Source of the DNA: Picochlorum sp. 'celeri'
Lineage: Eukaryota > Chlorophyta > Trebouxiophyceae
Assembly: GCA_010909725.1 (NCBI GenBank)
Contig: JAACMV010000014.1
Coordinates: 248,001 to 312,000 of the forward strand
Direction: 5' to 3'
Length of the DNA: 64,000 nt
The notes beneath the pieces are model-generated. The model worked only from the letters and a program-made list of their open reading frames with translations. It ran no database searches and was not told where the DNA came from. A program made the position numbers and the translations under genes. Positions 24,294 through 35,300 of this stretch are shown piece by piece (position 1 is the first letter of the stretch; every line of letters starts with the position of its first letter).

Positions 24294-25449
24294 ATGCTTG
24301 TTCTTGCCCTGTCCTTTGTCACCACGTGTGTGTCTCTGCTAGAGACTTTACGATTACGGAAACGATATCAAAGATCACAGGTATGTACATGAATATGTCG
24401 GTGCCCATGTCGTCTCATTGTGATTGCTCGTCTGATGGGCGGATGTGTATTCCTGCAGGCAGAGAATGCCTTTCTGAGCAATGAGAGAAATAGCGAGAGG
24501 CAGGGAAGAATCAGAGCAGAGGTACTTTGAACATCTGCATGTCAATGACAACAAATGCATCTTGATATCATTTCATCTTGTGCAGAAAAAGTTGAGGGAG
24601 GGTATTCAGGCCAAAGACAATCAGGTGGTAACATATCCGCTCAAGCCAATAGGATATATCAAGTCGTGCTTTTCCCAAAGAAATGGGACTCCTAGACAAC
24701 CGCTGTTGGTGAAAAATGCACGCAGTACATTGACTCTGAGGGCTGAATTAACAGAGGATTTTTTGTGTGGATTAGAGGATTTCTCACATTGTTGGATTCT
24801 TTACATGTTTCATCAGAATACAGACTTTCAAAAGGTATGGGGTGCAACATATGAAGGCGTGAGGGGTAAAATTAGGGTTCCAAGATTAAATGGAGCAAAG
24901 CGGGGAGTGTTTGCAACGAGGTCTCCTCACAGGCCGTGTCCCATTGGACTCTCAGTTGCCAAGGTGGTATCAGTTGAAGGTGACACAGTCACATTTGCCG
25001 GAGCAGATATAGTGGACGGGAGTCCTGTTCTAGATATAAAGCCATACGTGCCATTTTGTGATTCTGTGAAGGACGCGACAGCTCCCTCGTGGGTAGATGC
25101 AGCAATTGACAATGACCCGTTGCAGGCCCTGCATGTGGAATTGAGTCCAACAGTCAGGGAGCAGTTGCACTCAAGTTGGCAAGCAAGCACGTCGACATTA
25201 TTCTCAGACTTTGATGCCTTTGTTAACTTTGTGAAGGAGGCCTTGTCACGGGATATACGCAGTGTCGCTCAGAGAATCAAGGTTCCTGGGAGGGAGCGCC
25301 AAGGCCTTGGACAGACAATATTGACACCCACATCACTGTGCGGCGAGGGAAAGTGGCATGTCATCTTGGATACCATAGACATATCCTACGACATACACGC
25401 TGGTACAAATAAAATAATTATTCACTCATCCAAACCAATTACAAATTAA
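24294..25449 (+). CDS. TrmO/TsaA-like tRNA N6-methyl-t6A37 methyltransferase with N-terminal membrane anchor
   Basis: Exons 24294-24380, 24459-24521 and 24586-25449 (introns 78 and 64 nt, phase 0) give 337 aa. Exon 1 encodes a hydrophobic helix (MLVLALSFVTTCVSLLETL), exon 2 a charged coiled stretch including RQGRIRAE, which plant homologues also carry. The catalytic domain begins at PIGYIKSCFSQRNGTPRQP and includes WILYMFH, RVPRLNGAKRGVFATRSPHRPCPIGL and DGSPVLDIKPYVPFCDS, the TrmO beta-barrel signature. The family methylates t6A37 of tRNA-Thr using SAM. The C-terminal tail carries the second conserved domain. Its TAA stop shares bases with the stop of the convergent DUF1517 gene. Confidence 0.9.
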
Positions 25450-26732
25450 AGAGTATTTAACAAGGGATAATCGTATGCCAAATCTTCCTGCGAAAAGTAA
25501 TCACCTTCTTCTTCTGGAGTCCAAAGCACTTCAACCGCGTACACATCCTCTGCGGGAATAGACCCAAGGGTCGACAATGCATCCCGCAATTGATTTCTAG
25601 AATTCACTTTAGGGAGGCGGACCCGGCCCTCCGCTGCCACAAGAATTGTCACAACAATCAATTCACCGACGCCACCCCCACCACTCCTTCCTCCCAGAGA
25701 GGACTCCTGTCTCATACCACCCACATTCACGCGCGTCTCTTTCTGAAATTTACCTCTCTCTTCTAATGAAAGCTTATTAAATCGAGATTCTGCTTCCTCC
25801 GGACTACCCTCTATGCCAGACTTGGCAAACCCATACACACAATAATCTGGGTTTCTCATCAATGCTAACACAGTCTCTTGTAGTACATAATGCAATCCTT
25901 TTGGACTGCTGGTATCCGCTCTCGATGCTATTCTTTCTAAATCACGCTGTAATTCCCGCGCATTACTCAACAATCCCACCTGAACTTTGGCCACTGATAG
26001 TTTTGACCCGCTAGCCAAGTATCCATCCTCATCCCCCCCATCACCCATACTCCCTCGAATCACTTGGATCAGTATCGCCGCGAATACCCCCCAAAATAAA
26101 AGTGACATCATTCCACCGCCCATTGGATATCCATATCCGAAACCAAAACCAAATGGAGAAAAGAAGAATGCATTTGTCTGAACACCTCCCCCTAGTTGCC
26201 GCATACCACGAGGTCCTCCTCGCATGGATTGCATACTACTGCGCAAACCATCGCTTCTACTCATCGCATATGACGATGAAAATGAGGACCTCATCCCTCC
26301 CATTCGCCCACCACTACGGGCCGCTTCAGCCTTGTTTGGCTCTGCCAACATGAACAGCCACAGGCCAGCAGAAAATGCCAATATCCCAATCCCTTTACTA
26401 ATCTGAGACATCAACATGCCCCACAAATCATCTTCTCTCGCTCTTTTCGGTGTTATTCTCGCCAATGCCTCCGAAGGAAATGCTCGCTGCTTCTTTGGCT
26501 GCACTCTTACTGTCTCTCGCTGCTCCTCCACATACCGGTCACCACAGCTGCTCGTACTTCTATTACCGCTATTCCTAGAAACTGAACAAATAGGAGCACA
26601 TATACCACGATTCGAAGGCCTGATACATAATGTGCTCTGGAAAAACCGAGGGCGACGAATTGTTGGACATGCCAGCACTTCAGCACATTGTCCTATCGAC
26701 GCACGTGTCTGCATTCTATGACCAGAATGCAT
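25446..26732 (-). CDS. Chloroplast DUF1517 membrane protein
   Basis: Single exon of 428 aa. Residues 1-70 are Arg/Ser/Cys-rich, a probable transit peptide. A membrane segment (ISKGIGILAFSAGLWLFMLAEP, about 111-132) is followed by the typical Gly/Ser/Met-rich stretch GGRMGGMRSSFSSS, a Phe/Gly-rich FFFSPFGFGFGYGYP, and a second membrane segment (SLLFWGVFAAILIQVI). The soluble DUF1517 part follows (KVQVGLLSNARELQRDLERIA .. LIVVTILVAAEGRVRLPKV). Homologues in cyanobacteria and plants are thylakoid or envelope proteins; Arabidopsis FLAP1, linked to fluctuating light, belongs here. Ends tail-to-tail with the TrmO-like gene, overlapping 4 bp. Confidence 0.88.
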   Translation of the reverse strand: MHSGHRMQTRASIGQCAEVLACPTIRRPRFFQSTLCIRPSNRGICAPICSVSRNSGNRSTSSCGDRYVEEQRETVRVQPKKQRAFPSEALARITPKRAREDDLWGMLMSQISKGIGILAFSAGLWLFMLAEPNKAEAARSGGRMGGMRSSFSSSYAMSRSDGLRSSMQSMRGGPRGMRQLGGGVQTNAFFFSPFGFGFGYGYPMGGGMMSLLFWGVFAAILIQVIRGSMGDGGDEDGYLASGSKLSVAKVQVGLLSNARELQRDLERIASRADTSSPKGLHYVLQETVLALMRNPDYCVYGFAKSGIEGSPEEAESRFNKLSLEERGKFQKETRVNVGGMRQESSLGGRSGGGGVGELIVVTILVAAEGRVRLPKVNSRNQLRDALSTLGSIPAEDVYAVEVLWTPEEEGDYFSQEDLAYDYPLLNTL

Positions 26733-27102
26733 TGAGAATTCTCAACACTATGGAATAAAATGATCTGCTTATGAAATGAAATCTGCGGCATGCAGCAGGT
26801 CTATGGAATAAGATATCCAGAGCCATCTTACCTGATTTGGTGGCGCCAGATCTCTAGAGCAGATCTCCCGGCAGATCTCCATGGCTCTGGGGACAAGATT
26901 GCCTTTGACTGTCGGAGCACAAGTGTCCAGTTTCAAACATGCCTGATTGGCATCCTTTGATTGTGCTCATATACTTCTTGAGCATATCTACCCTCATTAT
27001 TCGAGTATTTCGAAAAGAATCGACCTTTTGTGGATGGAATGGTGCCATCACTCCCCTTCCCCCCCTGCTAGGAGAGACGCGTTCGCACTTGTAGGAGGCA
27101 AT
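26733..27102. other. Divergent intergenic region
   Basis: About 370 bases between the DUF1517 start and the secreted-protein start, so it should hold both promoters. AGATCT sites occur in short succession at 26850-26882. No other signal seen. Confidence 0.4.
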
Positions 27103-28048
27103 ATGGGTGTTCTGACACTCGTATCTGCGTTCATGGCAATTATGTGCATGATTCAAGGTGTATATGGTAGAGATGAATTTGGAATATTCGTGGAATTCGA
27201 GAATGCGTGTGATACGAGTGTACGAATTTGGCTCAACAGCGACCAGGCAGCTGGGGATGTGGGTCCTGGGTCAGTAGCGGCGTTTCCAATATGCACAGAC
27301 CCTGACTGTACGAGTGTGTGGGGGCTTCCAAAGGCATTTTCGTATCAGTATGGGGTTCAGACTGTTGAGGATGAGCCTTGTACGCTGGAAGGGGTGCGTC
27401 AGAGACTGTTCCTGTTGTCTTTCAATGGTGTAGTAGTATGAACATTGTTTTGTGGTCACGCAGGGCAAGGGTGAGATAACAGTGAGTGCCACCTCACCTG
27501 TGCGGGTGTATGGATATCATAGAATATCATGCGATGGATGTACGGGTAGAGCCACGGAGATGAATGTCCCGAAGCAGGCTCCAGAGGAGGAGGAGGACGA
27601 CGACGAAGAGGAGCAGCAGCAGCAGTCTTCTGCTGTACTGCTGCCAGCACCAGGAGTACAGGACAAGCCTTCTTCTTCTTCTTCTTCTCCTCCTCCTCCT
27701 GCTCAGCTTGGTCCTCAATCGTCTTCTGTACCTCCAATGGATGCGATATCGGAACAGGTCGAGGGTGAGGATAGAGAAATCACCCTGATGCCACCCCCTC
27801 CAGCACAGAATGATGAAGCCAGTAGTTCTGGATTAGATAAAGGGGAGGACGACGGAGAGAAAGAAGAAGAGTCGGTGTATATTCCAGAGGGAGGAGATCT
27901 TTTTGTACGTGAACAATACGTGTGTGTTGATGTGTTGTTGGATACATACTCAAGATGTAGCGTGTCTTGGATGCAGGCATTTGGAAGTTCATCTCTTAGA
28001 GATGTATATCCAAGTATTGCTGTGTTTCTTGCCATCATCAGCCTTTGA
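27103..28048 (+). CDS. Secreted acidic low-complexity protein, possibly GPI-anchored
   Basis: Exons 27103-27393, 27464-27904 and 27977-28048, 267 aa. The start gives a signal peptide (MGVLTLVSAFMAIMCMIQGVYG). A Cys-containing globular part follows (EFENACDTSVRIWL, CTDPDCTSVWGLP, then ISCDGCTG across the first intron), of no family I know. From about residue 125 the chain is Glu/Asp/Gln/Ser/Pro-rich, encoded by GAG/GAC/CAG and TCT/CCT triplet runs. The last 17 residues are hydrophobic, like a GPI-anchor signal. The second intron (27905-27976, GTACGT..GCAG) is 72 nt, divisible by three and free of stops, so retention would give an in-frame longer form. Likely extracellular or wall protein, by inference. 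Confidence 0.65.
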
Positions 28049-28343
28049 TCGAGATGAGGGCGGTATATATATATATCTGCTGAGAAAACACGTATTCGTC
28101 CGATTGAACGCATCTGTACCAACAGGGTGTGAAAGTACCCTTGAGCAGTATAGGATTCGTATCTCAAGGAAATGGTTGGTGCCAGAAAATCCAATCTACC
28201 CTTGAGGTGAAGCACTTTGTCCGTTCAAAAACTTGCTTCGACCGAAGGTATTCAGTTCCCGATTTTTTTGGACGGAGGATTGAATCCACTGCCCCATGGG
28301 CATTCACAAAGGATTAAATACGAATTTGAAATAAACATCAAGT

Positions 28344-29495
28344 ATGGTGCACATTGTTCAGTGCAGAGTTCAGCGCATTGGCTGCACTGGTGGGATTCAG
28401 GTTGGGCAGCGAAGGTGTCATTCTCTGGTCGCTCCAGCAAGGTTTACGCGGGTGAATCCAAGCACGAGGAGGCCTGTGATTGTTCTTGCATCTGCCCAAG
28501 ATACTATAGATGCAACAGTAGATGGAGCAGTGTCTGCTCTGCAGGAAACTGCAGGGTTGTTGAAGCAGGCTTTGGAAGTGACAGATAAGGGAGCAAAGGC
28601 TGTGGGAGATGTCGCTTCCAAGGTGGCTCCTGTTGTGGAAAAGACAACAAAGTCTGTATCTCCCATTATCAATGATGCGATCGAGTCGTATGGGAAACCG
28701 CTGGCATCGTCCTTATCCTCAAAACTTTCTGAGACAGGTCCACAGGTTGGAAAACTTGTGCAGGATGCAGGAGTGAGCCCAGACATTGTGCAGGGTGCAT
28801 CAAAGGCGGTCAGTGCGACCAAGCCATTTGTAACGTCTGCAGTTGATTTCGTGACGACGACTCCACCCCTGACGTTGGCAGAGTATGCTGCTGGTGTGGG
28901 TGTCGGGGTTCTTGCGCTTCCTGGGATGCTTTCATTGTTGGGTGCTGTGTTGAGAGGATTTGCCGGCTTTGTGACTCCTGCAGGAGTATTAGATAAATTA
29001 AGTACTAGCCAGAAGGCTGTTCTGATTGATATTCGATCAGAGCGTGAGAAAGAATCTGCAGGCATTCCAGACATGAGGGAGAAGAGCAAATACATTCAAA
29101 TTGAGTTTGCGAGTGTGGATGACGGTCGAGTGCGACGAGAACTTAAAAATATTGCCGACTTGGAGGCGACCATGACGGCCCTGCAGGTGGCAGCATTGAA
29201 GAAGATTTCAAAAGCCAGTGAAGTGTATCTCATGGATAAGAATGGATCATCAAGCAAAGTTGTGGCGCGAAAACTGGCATCAAAGGGTTTCAAAAATGTA
29301 TACGTTGTGAACGGGGGTTACAGTGCATGGCAACGAGAAAGGCTTCCCAGCCGAATGGCCACGTCGGTTTCAAACGTTGAGGTTATTGCGCCAGGCCAAG
29401 TCTTATTTGGCAGCACAAAGAAGAAATCAGATGCAACCAAACAAATCGCTCCAACCCCTGCTAGAAAGGCATTGCCTAGTGGTTCCAGAAATTGA
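28344..29495 (+). CDS. CAS: Thylakoid calcium-sensing receptor CAS (rhodanese-like)
   Basis: A 383-aa single-exon gene. A transit peptide (about 1-50) is followed by a helical, Ala/Val/Lys-rich region (SALQETAGLLKQALEV .. VGKLVQDAGVSPD), a transmembrane span (LTLAEYAAGVGVGVLALPGMLSLL, near 174-197) and a C-terminal rhodanese domain (LIDIRSEREKESAGIPD .. VYVVNGGYSAWQRERLPSR). The rhodanese active-site cysteine is absent (LMDKNGSSSKV), as in plant CAS. CAS acts in chloroplast calcium signalling, stomatal and high-light responses, and in algae in photoprotection and the CO2-concentrating mechanism. Ends 19 bp from the convergent mannanase gene. The tail (STKKKSDATKQ) is basic and Ser/Thr-rich and may be phosphorylated. 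Confidence 0.9.
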   Translation: MVHIVQCRVQRIGCTGGIQVGQRRCHSLVAPARFTRVNPSTRRPVIVLASAQDTIDATVDGAVSALQETAGLLKQALEVTDKGAKAVGDVASKVAPVVEKTTKSVSPIINDAIESYGKPLASSLSSKLSETGPQVGKLVQDAGVSPDIVQGASKAVSATKPFVTSAVDFVTTTPPLTLAEYAAGVGVGVLALPGMLSLLGAVLRGFAGFVTPAGVLDKLSTSQKAVLIDIRSEREKESAGIPDMREKSKYIQIEFASVDDGRVRRELKNIADLEATMTALQVAALKKISKASEVYLMDKNGSSSKVVARKLASKGFKNVYVVNGGYSAWQRERLPSRMATSVSNVEVIAPGQVLFGSTKKKSDATKQIAPTPARKALPSGSRN

Positions 29496-29514
29496 TTGAT
29501 TTTATTGTAATAGA

Positions 29515-30950
29515 TTACATGCAAGAACACGAGCCAAACCTCTCCTTGTCAATCAGAGGGTCATTTACTTTCTCTGGCACTGCAGCAGCAGGAGCGTCGG
29601 GTGAAAATCGCGAGCTGGCAAAGCTATTCATCCGTAAGCCACCACTATGGTACGATGACGCAAACTCTTCAATTATTTCTCTGATGTATCCTTCCGAGTC
29701 CCGGCCGACGTCAACATGAATCGTATATCCATCATGATGTGGATAATGCTTTGAGGCTGCATGCCAAAACATGCATCCAGACAGGCATGCACCCTGTTGC
29801 TTTTTCAAATAATGCAACAAGATGGCATACAAGTCGACGTAAAAATCCTCCCTGGTGTTTTTGCCGGCGTCTAAGAATCCAAATTCGCTGATTATTAGTG
29901 GTTTGTCCAACTTTTGGCAGATATCAATGTGGTCCTGAATGTATTGAGACATGAAGGCCACGTGCTCGGAGGCGGTTTTTCGAGGCAACCATTTTTCTGG
30001 GTACAAGTGAATGCAACATACGTCGATGTATGGGGACGAACAGTCTTGCGCAAAGTCAGTCCCATACTCTGACGTGTCAAAAGGGTTTGATTTCTTCATC
30101 AGTCCTTTTGTAGATGGTCCGAAGAATCCCTCGCAATCCATAAATACTAGATGATTTTTATCAAGAGTTTTAATCCACTCTGCTGTGTGATGGGCCCATT
30201 TCGCAACGACATGCTTTGAGCACCCAGGGTCAGCATAACAGCGTGGTTCATTGGCCAGGCCAAACCCTAGAATTGTCGGATCGTCTCGATACACCACTCC
30301 TGTGACGCTATTCCGTCGAAGAATTAGTTTCTTAATGAATTCAAAAAATATTTTCTGGCACCACGGGTCCTCGTAAAACAAAGATGCAATCTTCTCATGG
30401 CTGTCAAGCTCCAACTTGCTGCCTTCCTCTTGTTGCTGTTTTTTCTTCTTGGCAATACTCCATTTCACATACTGTGCCATGCCACCATAATCTTCCCAGA
30501 AATTTGTCAAATCTAAAAGAATTCGCATATCCTTCTCACGACAATAATAGATGATCCGGTCGAGAGATGTAAATACATTCTCATCAAAATATTTTGGATA
30601 TGGCTGCAAGGCATGTGGGTAATCACCATCTGCAAAAGCCCACGTCCGTATGCACCGGATCCCCATATCAGCCAGACAATCCAAAACTTCGAATGGTCTA
30701 GATTGGTTGCATTTCGCACTGGCTTTCGTCTGTATCGATAGAAAAAGATGCATTACACAACCGTTGACCAGAGTAGTCTGAAGAAGACTACCGTGATGAG
30801 AAATAAGATTCACCGATTCATCCAACGTGCCATTAAATAGTAACAATTCGCTCCAGCGAATTTATATGGTTTACCGTTCAGAAGCAAACCCCGAGAGGGG
30901 TCTGCTTGAACAAAACCTTGCCCTAGTGAATCCGAGTCGTCAGAGTCCAT
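29515..30950 (-). CDS. GH5_7-type endo-beta-1,4-mannanase without signal peptide
   Basis: Exon 1 30814-30950 and exon 2 29515-30718 join across a 95-nt intron (GTGAAT..GCCAG), 446 aa. The reconstructed N-terminus has FVQADPSRGLLLNGKPYKFAGANCYYLM, the usual start of the barrel domain, then GIRCIRTWAF. Catalytic glutamates sit in GLANEPRC (acid/base) and IISEFGF (nucleophile); HLYPEKW and MFWHAAS add substrate-site residues. The family cleaves mannan backbones. No signal peptide is visible: the chain starts MDSDDSDSLGQG, so the enzyme may be cytosolic or use an unconventional route. It ends CSCM, which resembles a CaaX-type lipidation site only loosely. The acceptor is the one that keeps phase; a nearer AG (30725-30726) breaks the frame. 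Confidence 0.85.
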
Positions 30951-31276
30951 AGTTTGGGTTTATTGACCCATGAGAAAGAATCAATCCCTATATTTTAATT
31001 TGATACATATATAACGATTATTTATTGACAATCGGCCTGAAGGAGGTGGGTATGATGAATGGCATGGTGGTCAATCTGTCGACCTCAAAAAAAAGGCAAT
31101 TTGTGGATCCAGGTGGACAATTCATATGAATGCATGGATACACTGCGAATCATGATACGCTGAATTTCAGTTGTATAGAATCTTTACAGGTCGTGAATAG
31201 TTCTTGAAAGTTCTTGAAGACTCGAGACTAACGGTAGGAAAAGAAAGAAAGGAACAAAAACAAAAAGAGAAATGGA
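30951..31276. other. Intergenic, no gene seen
   Basis: About 325 AT-rich bases between the mannanase start and the 3' end of the chimeric ORF. No coding or RNA signal recognised. Confidence 0.4.
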
Positions 31277-31915
31277 TCATGTACATGGTACTCTTGGGGA
31301 CCAGTCACAGTATTGCTTGGACTCGTCGAATAGTGAATCACCCTTGCATTCAAGCCTGATTTTGACATGTTGCTGGCACATGTAATAAAATTTGCATCCA
31401 GATGAGCGGTCTGCGTACAAACCATGGCTTTTGCTTTCACAGAAACTCTCAGCATCAGTGGTTTCAGTTGCTGGGGGCGGTGGCGATGGAGGTGGCAATG
31501 GCGATGGCAATGGCGATGGAGATGACTGGGTGACTTTCCCATTACAAGATACTCTTGGTGACCAGTCACAGTATTGTTTCACAGCACCCTTCATCCCCTT
31601 GGCCGGGTCAGTCAACACGAGCTTTGCCCCAAACGCTTGCAACAACACCCTCCGCTCCAACGACATGGATGCTGGCATTGTCAGAATCAAATCATACCCC
31701 TTGGCAGCAGCCACAAAGGCAAGACCAATCCCTGTATTCCCACTCGTTGGTTCCACCAACGTTGTCTTCCCAGGCTCAATAATACCCTTCTTCTCCGCCT
31801 CTTCAATCATATTCCTACCAATTCTATCTTTTACACTACAGCATGGCTCCATGCTCTCCAACTTGGCAATCAGAGTCGCCCCGCAGCCCGCACCAACTCG
31901 ATTCATAGTCAACAA
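31277..31915 (-). pseudogene. Chimeric ORF: truncated cysteine synthase fused to CBM14 chitin-binding modules
   Basis: A 212-codon minus-strand frame. Residues 1-112 are the N-terminal part of an O-acetylserine(thiol)lyase: CCSVKDRIG with the PLP lysine, [10 protein letters not shown] (the phosphate-binding loop), [10 protein letters not shown]. The enzyme frame stops being recognisable at KGMKGAVK and runs directly into [11 protein letters not shown], the tail of a CBM14 (peritrophin-A) domain, then a Pro/Ser linker and one complete six-cysteine CBM14 module (AESFCESK .. CDWSPRVPC). About two thirds of the enzyme and most of the first CBM14 are missing. No start exon or signal peptide was found upstream; an in-frame stop lies close to the apparent N-terminus. 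Likely a recombination product, perhaps not expressed. Confidence 0.7.
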
Positions 31916-32350
31916 GGGTGACCCACACTCATTTATAATGAGTGTTCATTGATAGATTGATATCTCACGGAATGGAATGAGCCATCAAAAGGTGGAGCTG
32001 GGTATGAGCCATGCAACACTCCAGGGGTGGGAGGGATGGGACCAGATCCACGACTAAATGGCCATGTGATCATATTGATGTCTCAAAAGCTTTCCCTTAC
32101 GATTGTAAACCGTTTATACTATCTTTGCAAGTGCTTCACTGCGTCAGATTCGCCCAAAATCAAATTTCCGCTCTCGCAGACATTTAGACATGAGCAAATT
32201 CACCCAAAATCTCAAATATTCGCAGAGTTAAGATCAGTACAGCAATAAAATATATGATTGATCATGGTTCAATCCGTTAATATACAATATTACAATCAAA
32301 ACATTGACATATATATAATGCCCACATGACTGGAAAGAGAAGAAGAGATC
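31916..32350. other. Intergenic; 3' flank of the HNH gene
   Basis: About 435 bases. The part at 32281-32350 is the 3' flank of the HNH gene and is homologous, inverted, to 39387-39465. The rest shows nothing recognisable; the missing N-terminal part of the cysteine synthase is not here. Confidence 0.5.
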
Positions 32351-35300
32351 TCATTCAGTCCAACCACATCGCCTCTTGAATTCTGTTCTGCCTTCCTCAC
32401 TCAAACCCATGTCAGCCATGAGTTCCTCCATCTGCTCCTTTGTTCTTTTTCCCTTCTTGTATTGTACAATCTCATAGATAAGCCAATTCCCTAAATTGAA
32501 CTTCCGTGGTCCATTCCCATCGCCGAGATCATATTCAGCATTCCTTTCTGCCTCAGTTTGTTGGGGGGTTTCGCTGAAACCGACAGCATTCTGATGCAGT
32601 CTCCTGCGCTCCCTGAGAGCTTGACGTTTCTCTTCACGAGCACTCAGACAAGCAGGAACACCATCGACTTTCCAACCACATCGCCTCTTGAATTCTGTTC
32701 TGCCTTCCTCACTCAAACCCATGTCAGCCATGAGTTCCTCCATCTGCTCATTTGATCTTTTTCCCTTCTTGTATGCTTTAATCTCATCATTAATATAGGA
32801 CCCCAGATCGATCCTCCGTGGTCCATTCCCATCACCGAGATCATACTCAGCATTCCTTTCTGCCTCGTTGATACGGGGAATTTCGCTGAAATCGACATCA
32901 TCATGATGCAGTCTCCAGCGCAACCTGAGAGCTTGACGTTTCTCTTCACGAGCCTTGGAATTCACACCCCGTGTCCAAGTGCGAGATGAATACAAATCAA
33001 CAAGCACATACCTGCTTCCCTCTCCAATATGAGAGAACTCTTTTCTGATGACCTCTCTTCGATTTTTCCTGTCGTACATATGTGCCACATCGACAAATCG
33101 TGAGGAATCATCCAATTCTGACAACCCCAGCGTTTTCTTGATTCCTACAAGCATCCTTTCATTTCCCCAGTATGCCTGCTCATGAATCTCGCCAGTAGAT
33201 TTGTCTTCAAATGTTCCCAAGAACCAGATGACGTTAGTTGGGAAAAACCGATCCTCATCAGCATTATCTTTTTGATCATCCACATCTTGTATGACAATCT
33301 TGTCCTGTAGGCGTTTTGGGATTCGCCTCTGTTTTATCCAATTGTTACTGACCGCCTCTGGAGAAGGAATTTGCTCTTTTGGAAATTCCATCTCTCGCAT
33401 TGTATTCACGATTTTTCCACCGAGTTCTCTAATAGTGTCTCCAGTGACAGTCTCTTCCTTGCCATTATTGGAAATGATTGCTCTTCTTCGTTTCCCACAA
33501 GATAGGGCAATATTCTCCCAATTGGTTACCACTCGAAGATTGTCTGATCGATTCAAACCAGTTTGGCCACTGATATGATCGACCGTTAGCTTCTCTATGG
33601 CACCGTCATCTCGCCTCCAGACAGTCTTGATCTGAACCTCATCTTCATCTGCGCGCCTGGCAATGTCTTCAAGTTGAAACTTGTGGAGGAATTTTTTAGA
33701 GAGCTCATGTTTCCCAAGTACTGCAGCGTACAATTTTGTGTATGCTATGGTACACGAAATTGGTATATATTCTCCCGCAATGCGCATCCCTCTGTACCTA
33801 TTCCTTCGTGTAATGTCCATGACATCAGCCAGGAAAATCCATCCATTACCACGCATCCTCCAGATGCATTGTTCCTCCTCAAAGAAAAGGACATTTGTGC
33901 ATCTCACAACGTCAACCCACTTTTCAGATAAATTCGGATCATCTAATTTCCAGTTGTCTCCATCTTTTTCTAGGCGCACCATTGGCAAACCAGTCTCCCC
34001 GAAACTGTCCTTGCATCTCTGAGCAATGGCCTTCCTCTCGTTAGACAGATGCTTAAATTGAGTGTAGCAAACCTCCACACTTTGCCCTCTAAAAGTCTCC
34101 CGAGAGTCTGGTCGCTTATTATTCGCCTGTTGCTTTGCATCAGCAATCCTCAAAAGGGAAGGTTGATTATAGGATGCTTGGATGGTGAGGTGGTCGGTAC
34201 TCATCCCTGGCCCACATTTCTTAAGGAATTGAGATGGAGTCCACTCATATTTTGCCATGCTTACCACTTGATATATTGCGAACTGCTTGCGTACTTTTTT
34301 TTTTTTGGATTTAGCAGCAATCAAAAATTTCGGGCCCAATCGCCCGTCGACGGGAATTACCAAAGAGTCACCTCGTGAATTGATGCACCGGCCCTCAGTA
34401 GACACAAACACGTGGGAATCATCTCCAATTGGCACACTACCGAAAAAAAAGTCTTGATGGAGCGTATAGCGCCATTGGCCACCATCATCTGTCGTATATT
34501 GCCTAGGCAAGAGCACATGACTAGCATACGTCCCCGTAGCGTTCAACTGTCGGGAGAACTTGATTGCCTCTGGAAATACTAGCACTCCGAGCAACCTTTC
34601 TGTACTCATCTTCAGCCCCTCTTTAACAAATTCATACAGATGACTACTTTCGGGAAAGATGTGTTCATACTTTGACGGAATGACTTCATTCTCCTCGAAA
34701 TGGCGGATTCTCCATCCTGGGCCAATATGGGGTTGCAAAAAATCTTCCATGCACCGTGTGAAAGATTGCCTAATGTCTTCCAATGTCCTTTGCTCACTGC
34801 CTATCTTTTGCTCGATTGCTCTCTCAAGTGCATCGTAGAGCCCCTCGACGCCATTTTCATACTCTGAAGCAAGTAGAGCAATCAAAGCCATTGAAAATTC
34901 CTGCAACTCGTCATCCAGACAAATCTCCTTTGTGAATTTGACCACCTCTGGAATGCCTTTCGCATCCGCATATTCTTGATTTTTGAGAAATCCCTCTTTA
35001 AGTTTGTAATGCTCCATCAAAGGGATTTTGATGGCTTCATCGGCTGAAGCAAACATCTCATCTGACGCATCACTGGCTGAAATGACGGTATTCACATCAA
35101 CCAGTCTCTGGACTGCAGCGCTTTGTCTCAGCTTCCTCGAACATGCGATGAGACGATCTTTAAAATTGTCTATTTTCCCAGAGCAGGTACGCCTAATAAA
35201 GTCTGATAAATAATCGAGATCATTCAGACTTTTCTCGATGATGCTTCTGTTTTTGCTATTTAATGTGCATAAATATGCCTCTTGAATGGATGCTGTTGTG

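Noticed and set aside
27590..27720. Triplet-repeat run as a mobile or satellite element
   Set aside because: It codes the acidic and Ser/Pro stretches of the secreted protein in frame; slippage in coding DNA is enough explanation.
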